Positions 51,699 to 57,511 of a stretch of 57,511 bases of DNA are shown here, piece by piece; position 1 is the stretch's first letter; every line of letters begins with the position of its first letter. The stretch comes from Verrucomicrobiota bacterium (GTDB taxonomy: Bacteria; Verrucomicrobiota; Kiritimatiellia; JAKQHR01). The notes beneath the pieces are model-generated. The model searched no databases and had not been told where the DNA came from. It was given only the letters and a program-made list of their open reading frames with translations. The stretch lies in contig JAKQHR010000001.1 in assembly GCA_029557905.1 (NCBI GenBank), forward strand, positions 1-57,511, in the 5' to 3' direction. The position numbers and the translations under genes were made by a program.

Positions 51699-51805
51699 CC
51701 AGCCGCCGCGTTTCCGCAACGGCGTTTTTAAACTATTTATGGTGTTTAACCTAAAGCCTCTTCAAATAAAAAGTCAATACCAAATTGCTGTTTATTTTTC
51801 AGGAA

Positions 51806-53047
51806 CTACTGGGCAGCAGCAGGCCCCTCATCAGCGGGAACTTCCGCATCAGCCGGCTCTGCGGGCGCGGGTTCAACCGCCGCGGGTTCTGCCGGGGCCG
51901 GTTCTGTCGCGGGGGCCCCGGCCACAATCATGCCGTCGGAACCAACCGGCCAGTCGGGACCCCAGTGGTGAGTGAGGCTCCAGTAGGCCTTCTCGTCATC
52001 TCCAACGGGTTCTGTCTGGGGCGCATAGGCTAGCTGCATCTGCCGGGCGTCGCGGCCGAAGCGTTCAATGATTTTCAAAACCGCATTGTTCATCACGCGG
52101 CCGTAGCTGCTGCTCAGGCGAATGATGCCCGCTTCACGCTCGAAGGTGCTGGCTTTTGAGTTCTGCACAATCTCGTAGGCCCACCAGCACTGGACCGTGG
52201 GCTCGGCCCGCCACCGGTCAGGAGTCTTGACTCCGTTCCATTTCACCTGCAGCGCCAGTTCGGCGGCGGTTTTCAGGTCCTGCAGAATGGAAAACGCATA
52301 GCGCGCCGACCGGGCGGAGGGGGTGAGGAAGATCACATCGGTCTTTCCGTCCTTCTGCCCCAGATAGCCCTTCATGATCACGGCCTGGATATGCCGCTTG
52401 AGCTGCGGGGGAACGATGTGCTGGGGGTCGGGGAATACAAGAGTGAAATAGATTGGATCATCGAGGCTTTCCACAAGCGGCATGATATCGCCCCGAAAGA
52501 TGGCCGCAATCAGTTCCTGATGGGGACCGATGGTTTCCTCCTGGGCAAAAAGGACCATGTCGCGCCCGAGGACGCCGAGCGCGATGTTGCCCGCATCCCA
52601 CAGATGAGAGTCCACCATTTTCTTCATGTAGCCGTCGCGGTGGAATCCGATCTTTCTTGCATCGGGCGGAAATCCGCCCATCACATGAACCACGACATCG
52701 CGCGGCTGCCCGTCATCGCCTTTCCGGTGCGTCACCATCATGGCGGAGACTTCGCCGAGGTTCAAAACGGGAGTTTCCTCAAGCCCCTTCGCCACAACGG
52801 TTCTCAGCTGATGAAAAAGCTCGGGATCTTCGCCGAAGATGCTTTTCAGATAATCAGCGTCGAATGCATCTGATGCGGGCACTTCGCCAATGGTTTCATC
52901 TCCGGCCGTCAGATAGCGCAGCTGCGCGCGCATATCCTTTGCGACATTCCACACCCGGTGGGCGCGAAAAGCCAGTGTGCCGGCCGCTCCAGTCAGCAAC
53001 CCCACCGTCAGCACCGATCCCCAGAAAAATTTTGATCTCTTGCTCAT
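51806..53047 (-). CDS. Membrane-anchored protein of unknown function with Ala/Pro/Glu tail
   Basis: 413 residues. One N-terminal membrane helix (FFWGSVLTVGLLTGAAGTLAF) would leave the rest in the periplasm. The body (about 40-370) is rich in beta and alpha segments without any motif I recognise; it includes VVVHVMGGFPPDARKIGFHR and DVIFLTPSARSARYAFSILQDLK. The last 40 residues are a low-complexity Ala/Pro/Glu stretch with PAEPA repeats, probably a flexible linker. The gene stands alone, convergent with gltD. Function unknown; likely lineage-specific. Confidence 0.7.
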   Translation of the reverse strand: MSKRSKFFWGSVLTVGLLTGAAGTLAFRAHRVWNVAKDMRAQLRYLTAGDETIGEVPASDAFDADYLKSIFGEDPELFHQLRTVVAKGLEETPVLNLGEVSAMMVTHRKGDDGQPRDVVVHVMGGFPPDARKIGFHRDGYMKKMVDSHLWDAGNIALGVLGRDMVLFAQEETIGPHQELIAAIFRGDIMPLVESLDDPIYFTLVFPDPQHIVPPQLKRHIQAVIMKGYLGQKDGKTDVIFLTPSARSARYAFSILQDLKTAAELALQVKWNGVKTPDRWRAEPTVQCWWAYEIVQNSKASTFEREAGIIRLSSSYGRVMNNAVLKIIERFGRDARQMQLAYAPQTEPVGDDEKAYWSLTHHWGPDWPVGSDGMIVAGAPATEPAPAEPAAVEPAPAEPADAEVPADEGPAAAQ

Positions 53048-53135
53048 CCCAACCCCGCTATGTCCGGTTCAAGGGCGTAATTCATCTGCTGAAAAACATA
53101 CCCCATCACGGCATTCCCGGCAACAGGAAATCCGG

Positions 53136-54128
53136 CTATTTGGCCGGAGGGGTGTTCTGGCGTCTCTGTTTGAACACGCTCGAAATTATTATTATGAGTC
53201 CCGCGGCTCCAATGACGGCCAGCACAGCAATGGCGCCCTTCCGGTTTTCCTCCTTCGGGCTTCGCGCCGCCCGGCCCACATGAATGGAGGCGGAAGATAT
53301 CTGCCTTGGCGGAGGGGGAATCTCGGGCCGTCCGGCGTCCACCCATGCCGTGTACCAGACGCTGGACAGGTCGGCCGCCGCCCGGCTGATCTGCCGGAGG
53401 AACACATCCTGCGACTTTTCCCACAGCTGGAAGAAGTAGTACTGCGACTCCACGTTGTTTCTGCTTGCCCAGCGCGCCTCGTTGTCGGCCTGGAGAATAT
53501 TCGCGCAGAGCGGCCAGGCTTCCATGATCCAGCCGTTGACGCAGTTCCACAGGTTGGTGATATAGACCGCCGGTTCCGGACTCGTGACGGTTGCGGCCGA
53601 GCCGATTCGCCGGGGCATTTGAACCTCCCAGCGCAGATGAATGCCGGCGTTGCCCGTCTGGTAGCCGTCATAATTCACGGTGCAGTGCAGGGGCTGGTGG
53701 GTGTCGCCCACATAGTGCCCGATGGCGGCCGCGATGCGGGCAGCCTGATACCAGTCCTTCTCCCGCATGGCTTCGGTCAGCCGCTCCATCGTATCCATGA
53801 TTGCCCAGGGCGCTTCGCCCTCCCGCCGGGCGCCATTCTTCAGCGGGGAAAGATTTCGCGGGATTTCAAACGGCGGCGTCCCGTAATGCTCAAGGTCAAT
53901 GAAATGCCGAACAGGTTCCGCGGGATCATCCCTCTTCCAGAAATCCGGATCCGCGCCGTGCTCGGCAAGGAGCGGGGCGTAGGCGCGCCATGCGCTCATT
54001 TCCTCGGGGACATTCTGGGCGGCCGCCTCATTGATCACCGCATGAATTGCGCCGCCCCAGCCCGAAACGGAAAAGGTCATGCAGATGAAGAGGAGCGGGA
54101 ACAGAATAAGTATTCGATGTTTCTGCAT
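53136..54128 (-). CDS. S1/P1-type zinc nuclease or phospholipase C, membrane-tethered
   Basis: 330 residues from ATG 54128 (ATG 54143 is an alternative). After a signal peptide (HRILILFPLLFICMTFSVSG) the mature protein begins WGGAIHAVINEAA, where Trp1 is a zinc ligand in this family. Others are HFIDLEHY (Asp) and IGHYVGDTHQPLH (His and Asp), matching the S1/P1 nuclease and zinc phospholipase C superfamily. Near the C-terminus a helix (GAIAVLAVIGAAGLIIIISSVF) would anchor the enzyme in the inner membrane, which soluble S1/P1 nucleases lack. It probably degrades extracellular or periplasmic nucleic acid. Confidence 0.85.
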   Translation of the reverse strand: MQKHRILILFPLLFICMTFSVSGWGGAIHAVINEAAAQNVPEEMSAWRAYAPLLAEHGADPDFWKRDDPAEPVRHFIDLEHYGTPPFEIPRNLSPLKNGARREGEAPWAIMDTMERLTEAMREKDWYQAARIAAAIGHYVGDTHQPLHCTVNYDGYQTGNAGIHLRWEVQMPRRIGSAATVTSPEPAVYITNLWNCVNGWIMEAWPLCANILQADNEARWASRNNVESQYYFFQLWEKSQDVFLRQISRAAADLSSVWYTAWVDAGRPEIPPPPRQISSASIHVGRAARSPKEENRKGAIAVLAVIGAAGLIIIISSVFKQRRQNTPPAK

Positions 54129-54193
54129 AGATATGGTTACCATTAAATCCAGATATTTCAAGCCGGCCAAGTATGACAGGGAGAATGCGCGGT

Positions 54194-54514
54194 ATGAAGC
54201 ATTATTTCGTTTATATTACATGCAGCGACGCGGAGCAGGCAAAGCGCATGGCTCTTGCGCTGGTGGAAGAGGGTCTGGCCGCCTGCGCGAACATAATTCC
54301 GGGCATGCGTTCAGTGTACCGGTGGAAGGGCGCCGTCGAACAGGCGGAAGAAGCGGTTCTGATTGCCAAGACGACGGAGGATATGGCTGGTCCGCTGACT
54401 GACCGCGTCAGGGATCTGCACAGCTATGAATGTCCCTGCATCGAGATGCTGCCCGTCGCGGACGGGAATCCGGATTTTCTTCGCTGGATTGAGGATTCGG
54501 TTAATAAATCCTGA
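54194..54514 (+). CDS. cutA: Divalent-cation tolerance protein CutA
   Basis: 106 residues from ATG 54194 (in-frame starts at 54173 and 54185 are possible). Ferredoxin-like trimeric CutA signatures: VYITCSDAEQAKRMALALVE, GLAACANIIPGMRSVYRWKG, EEAVLIAKTTEDM and HSYECPCIEMLPVADGN. The usual C-terminal YLxW appears as DFLRWI. Its role in copper tolerance is debated. It is divergent from the nuclease gene and convergent with pilT; their ends are adjacent. Confidence 0.95.
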   Translation: MKHYFVYITCSDAEQAKRMALALVEEGLAACANIIPGMRSVYRWKGAVEQAEEAVLIAKTTEDMAGPLTDRVRDLHSYECPCIEMLPVADGNPDFLRWIEDSVNKS

Positions 54515-55975
54515 TCAGGCCTCGCGCAGGGGGCGTCCGGCCTCATAGAGCGTGATATTTTTCTGGATTTCGCCGGCAAGCTCCGACTGGCCCTCCTTGG
54601 CGGCCTGCTTGGCCGCGCTCTGGGCCACGCCGATGGCCTCCTTGAAATTCCCGTTCTCGGCGCAGGCCGCCGCCAGCGTCTGCATGACGCGCACGTCGCG
54701 GCCCTTGGAAAGTTTGAAGGCCTGCTTGGCGATTTTCAGGGCCTGGGCCCCGTCGCGGATATGGCTGTCCACGCAGGTGGACATCACCCACGCCATGGTG
54801 TTCAGAGCCTCGACATCGCTCGGGTTTTCCTGCAGCCGCGCATGCGCCTCCTGCAGCAGAGCTTCGTGCTGGACGCCCTCGCTGTCCGTTCCCTGAAGGT
54901 CCAGCGTGAATCCCGCCTCGGTGATCTTCTTCAGCACTTCGATTTTGTCGATGGCCTTGAGATAGGCCTCCTTGGGAGTGATGACTCCGTCGCGAATCAG
55001 GCGGATCAGCTCGTCATTGAAGACCTGCATGCCCTCGCTCTTGCCGGTCTGCATGGCGCTGGGGATGTGGTGGGTCTTGCCTTCGCGGATGTTGGAGGCG
55101 ACGGCCGTGTTGATCACCAGCACCTCCATCACGGCCACGCGGCCGCCCTGCCGGCGCTTGCAGAGTGTCTGCGCGACGACGCCTTTCAGCGAGTCGGCCA
55201 GCATGGTGCGGATCTGGTTCTGCCGGTCGGGAGGGAATTTGTCAATGATGCGGTCCACGGTGCTGGCGGCCGTGGTGGTATGCAGCGTGCCGAACACCAG
55301 ATGGCCGGTTTCGGCGGTTTCGATGGCGATTTCGATGGTCTCCAGGTCGCGCATTTCTCCGACCAGCACCACATCCGGATCCTCGCGCAGCGCGGCCCGC
55401 AGCGCATTGGAGAAGCTTCGTGTGTGCTTGTGCACCTCGCGCTGGTTGATCAGGCACCGCTTGGTCGGGTGCACAAATTCAATCGGATCCTCAATGGTGA
55501 TGATGTGCTCCCGGCGGTCGTTGTTGATCATGTCGATCATGGCGGCCAGCGTGGTTGATTTTCCGCTTCCGGTCGGACCCGTGACCACCACAAGCCCCTT
55601 TGAAAGATAGCAGAAATTCCGCACGGACTGCGGAAGGCCCAGCTTGTCGGCATTGGGAATCACCGACGGGATGATGCGCATCACGCCGCCGAGTCCGTTG
55701 TGGTCCATGAAAATATTCACGCGGAAACGGCCGACCCCCTCCAGCTCGTAGGCGAAATCGGTGTCCCATTTCTCGGCGAACACCTTCATGTTGTCTTCCG
55801 GCACGAGGGGAAGAAGATAAGTCTCGGTGTCCTTCTGCGTCAGTTCGGGGTGGTCTTCAATCCGCTGCATGGAGCCGTGGATGCGAAGATAGGGTTTCAG
55901 TGAAGTGGTCAGGTGGAGGTCACTTGCTTCATGGGCGACCATCAGGCGCAGGAGTTCATCAATTTTGTTGGCCAT
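54515..55975 (-). CDS. pilT: PilT-type twitching ATPase with C-terminal TPR extension
   Basis: 486 residues against about 345-375 for typical PilT. N-terminal domain (ELLRLMVAHEASDLHLTTSLKP), Walker A GPTGSGKSTTLAAM near 137, Asp box IITIEDPIEFVH, Walker B RAALREDPDVVLVGEMRDLET, His box GHLVFGTLHT and the C-terminal AIREGKTHHI-like NIREGKTHHIPSAMQT. Residues about 375-486 form a TPR-type region (LAAACAENGNFKEAIGVAQS) absent from classic PilT. It drives pilus retraction, in keeping with comEC and the pseudopilins here. The cyclic-nucleotide-binding gene lies 19 bp upstream. Confidence 0.92.
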   Translation of the reverse strand: MANKIDELLRLMVAHEASDLHLTTSLKPYLRIHGSMQRIEDHPELTQKDTETYLLPLVPEDNMKVFAEKWDTDFAYELEGVGRFRVNIFMDHNGLGGVMRIIPSVIPNADKLGLPQSVRNFCYLSKGLVVVTGPTGSGKSTTLAAMIDMINNDRREHIITIEDPIEFVHPTKRCLINQREVHKHTRSFSNALRAALREDPDVVLVGEMRDLETIEIAIETAETGHLVFGTLHTTTAASTVDRIIDKFPPDRQNQIRTMLADSLKGVVAQTLCKRRQGGRVAVMEVLVINTAVASNIREGKTHHIPSAMQTGKSEGMQVFNDELIRLIRDGVITPKEAYLKAIDKIEVLKKITEAGFTLDLQGTDSEGVQHEALLQEAHARLQENPSDVEALNTMAWVMSTCVDSHIRDGAQALKIAKQAFKLSKGRDVRVMQTLAAACAENGNFKEAIGVAQSAAKQAAKEGQSELAGEIQKNITLYEAGRPLREA

Positions 55976-55994
55976 AATACATCCCCGGGGTTGT

Positions 55995-56498
55995 CTATTT
56001 CACCATCTGGCTTCGAAGGACCTGAAGTTCGTTTTCAACGCGCGCCAGTTCCTCTGTGGTTTCCTTGAGCCGGCGGGAAAGCACCTGCGCGCAGATGTGG
56101 TGAATGACGGCGAAGCAGGACCGCTGTTCCTGATCATTCAGCATTTCGAGCCGCTGGGTGTGCACGGAAAGGCAGTAGCAGGGGGTGACGGCCTTCACCG
56201 TCGCCGCTCTCCGCTCCTGGTTCAGGATCGGGTCCTCCCCGAAGATTTCCCCATAGCCGCGAATGGAGGCCACCGGCACGCCTTTTTTCGTCACGGCGAC
56301 CTCGCCCAGCAGCAGAAAAAATATCTGGTGGCCAAACTCGCCCTCCTCAACAATGGTCTCCCCTGCTGCGAAATCGCAGAGCTCGCTGGCGCGGAACAGC
56401 TCGTCCAGGTACTTTCCCCGGAAATCTTTCAGGTGCGGAATATGCTGCAGGGTCTGCTTGTAGGTCTGCAAATCATCCAACGGAAGAAACTGGCCCAT
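55995..56498 (-). CDS. Cyclic-nucleotide-binding-domain protein
   Basis: 167 residues. A cNMP-binding beta roll covers about 20-130: LCDFAAGETIVEEGEFGHQIFFLLLGEVAV, then GYGEIFGEDPILNQERRAATVKAV with the phosphate-binding cassette region. The Arg/Ala core is partly changed (GEDPILNQERRAATV), so ligand binding is likely but not certain. The C-terminal helix (RLKETTEELARVENELQVLR) looks like a coiled coil; there is no DNA-binding domain. Directly upstream of pilT and probably co-transcribed, it may be a regulatory partner of the retraction motor. Confidence 0.85.
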   Translation of the reverse strand: MGQFLPLDDLQTYKQTLQHIPHLKDFRGKYLDELFRASELCDFAAGETIVEEGEFGHQIFFLLLGEVAVTKKGVPVASIRGYGEIFGEDPILNQERRAATVKAVTPCYCLSVHTQRLEMLNDQEQRSCFAVIHHICAQVLSRRLKETTEELARVENELQVLRSQMVK

Positions 56499-56585
56499 AT
56501 GTCATCCTCGCATCCGGTAAAACTTGAAAACTCACTGCAGGCATAGTAGCGGCGTCCGGCGGTCCGGAAAAGAGAAAAAAGGAAA

Positions 56586-56990
56586 TCATCCCGCCGAAAA
56601 CAGGCTGCGCACTTCCGGGCTTACGCGTCGCGGCCGGTCGGTTTCAGCGTCAATGGGGCACCAGAGCGTGCGTGCGCGCGCCAGCAGCCTTCGGTCGGCC
56701 GCCCGCAGAATCTCCGTCCTGCGCTCAAACTGCAGCCCCTTTGCCGAGCCCACCCATGTCCGCGCGATGACGGTTTCGCCCGCGCGCGCAGGCGCCCTGT
56801 AGTCGATTTCGTGGCGTATCACAACCCATCGCAGGTGCTCCCGGGCCTCTGCCGGAGCGATCTTTGTCCAGTGGGCCACGGCCGCATCCTGAACCCACCG
56901 GAGATACACCGTGTTGTTCACGTGGCCCAGCTCGTCAATGTCCTCCGCCTGAACCAGGATTTCCACTTCAAAAGGGCTTGCCGCCGGCAT
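56586..56990 (-). CDS. Acyl-CoA thioesterase (4-hydroxybenzoyl-CoA thioesterase-like hotdog)
   Basis: 134 residues from ATG 56990, preceded by AAAGG; an in-frame TTG at 57014 is less likely. Hotdog thioesterase motif AEDIDELGHVNNTVYLRWVQDAA with the catalytic Asp/Glu region (IDELGHVNN), then IDYRAPARAGETVIARTWV. The family cleaves acyl-CoA thioesters (FadM/YbgC type). The substrate is unknown. Confidence 0.88.
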   Translation of the reverse strand: MPAASPFEVEILVQAEDIDELGHVNNTVYLRWVQDAAVAHWTKIAPAEAREHLRWVVIRHEIDYRAPARAGETVIARTWVGSAKGLQFERRTEILRAADRRLLARARTLWCPIDAETDRPRRVSPEVRSLFSAG

Positions 56991-57187
56991 GTCAAAGGCC
57001 TTTCTTCCAATCAAAAAAACGCGCAGCCGCCACTTTATCCTCCGTGCCGGCCGCCCGGCAACATCAAACTGTGCTGCGGCCTCCGCCGGGCTGATTCGCC
57101 GGATAAAAAACTGGAACCTCCCGCGGCCGACGGTTATGCTCTGTCCTGTGAAGTGCGGCGGCCGGATTAAACAAGGAGGCGGCGATT
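56991..57187. other. Intergenic stretch with no feature seen
   Basis: This 197-bp divergent gap has no tRNA, palindrome array or clear promoter. Its right end carries AAGGAGG (57171-57177), a strong ribosome site for the gene starting at 57188. A TTCCAATCA half-site near 57006-57014 recalls the palindrome family but has no second arm. Confidence 0.5.
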
Positions 57188-57511
57188 ATGGAACAGCTCT
57201 CTCTCCTCTCAAAAATCAGCCTGTATGCGATGCTCGCGTTCATGGGGCTTTACACCCTGCTTCTGCTGGGCTGGCAGGTGATGATTCTCCGGGGCCGGTC
57301 GTTCAAAAACCCGGACGGGTCGGCCGATGACTGGCACGAGCAGAAGAACTTCTACGGCATTGCCTTCGCCGACGTGTTTCTGGCCTGTCCGGCCAATCTC
57401 ATCGGCATTGCCCTTGTTTTCATTGCGCCGCGCTGGGGATTCTATCTGCTGGCCCAGGCCGCCTTCTGGTGGGTTTGGGCCAACGTGATGACCACGGCAA
57501 CCAGCATTCGG
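57188..57511 (+). CDS. Small membrane protein, 3' end missing
   Basis: 108 codons are visible from ATG 57188, with AAGGAGG 10 bp before it; the frame runs off the right edge. Helices are seen at about 8-28 (ISLYAMLAFMGLYTLLLLGWQ), about 55-72 (GIAFADVFLACPANLIGIALV) and about 77-100 (GFYLLAQAAFWWVWANV). The short loop carries DGSADDWHEQKNFYG. I do not recognise the family; it could be a small multi-pass membrane protein of unknown function. Confidence 0.65.
   Translation, partial: MEQLSLLSKISLYAMLAFMGLYTLLLLGWQVMILRGRSFKNPDGSADDWHEQKNFYGIAFADVFLACPANLIGIALVFIAPRWGFYLLAQAAFWWVWANVMTTATSIR

Noticed and set aside
57006-57014. Extra member of the palindrome family near the thioesterase gene
   Set aside because: Only one arm (TTCCAATCA) is present, followed by AAAA, with no second arm and no copy 31 bp away.

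Overview
The window reads as one contiguous, gene-dense stretch of a bacterial chromosome, GC-rich by eye, carrying the dnaA-dnaN replication locus. Several traits together suggest an anaerobic Gram-negative member of the PVC superphylum (Kiritimatiellota/Lentisphaerota/Verrucomicrobiota side): pseudopilins with the CMNNLRQI...CPAGG tail, a type III glutamine synthetase, a single-chain dihydropyrimidine-dehydrogenase-like flavoprotein, an ABC exporter operon with a TPR protein, and a PilT with a TPR tail. This taxonomic placement is inference from gene content; no rRNA gene is present.

Layout. 1-4277 (all minus): a DUF5131 gene cut by the left edge, a DUF4143 ATPase bracketed by a duplicated hydrolase 3' end and phased A-tracts, an alpha/beta hydrolase, and an M24 aminopeptidase. 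4278-7392: structured leader with a perfect DnaA box, dnaA, an AT-rich palindrome, dnaN; genes point away from this region on both sides, as expected at an origin. 7405-14050: tRNA-Gln, a large hybrid sensor kinase with an NMT1/THI5-type sensor, the DPD-like enzyme, tRNA-Leu. 14057-21657: sugar kinase-like protein, murJ, hemW, phoH2, a secreted protein with a pilin-like tail, a zinc protease, and a small secreted protein of 17-residue repeats. 21808-24158: tightly overlapping MazG, PHP, Nudix and bisphosphate nucleotidase genes. 24160-31772 (minus): comEC, thiD, a GGQ release-factor-like protein, a UvrD-type helicase, a YihY/BrkB membrane protein, an ADP-ribose-type Nudix enzyme. 31910-36804: trpD, two pseudopilins (the first with a sigma-54-type promoter), an outer-membrane barrel, a PAS/HisKA protein without ATPase domain, a LolA-like protein. 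37041-43339: ABC exporter operon, tRNA-Cys, gcvH-lipB, rsmB. 43562-51651: glnN-gltB-gltD ammonia assimilation. 51806-57511: an unknown membrane-anchored protein, an S1/P1-type nuclease, cutA, pilT with a cyclic-nucleotide-binding partner, a thioesterase and a truncated membrane protein.

The most unusual signal is a family of intergenic arrays, at 11132-11208, 21710-21786 and 36916-37023. Each has three or four copies of a 15-bp palindrome (consensus TTCCAATNATTGGAA) spaced at exactly 31 bp, with a conserved 16-bp spacer, and each lies upstream of a plus-strand gene. The constant period, close to three helical turns, points to a cooperative DNA-binding or RNA-structure system that I cannot match to a named element. 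Natural transformation/type IV pilus functions (comEC, pilT, pseudopilins) and nucleotide housekeeping are recurrent themes.
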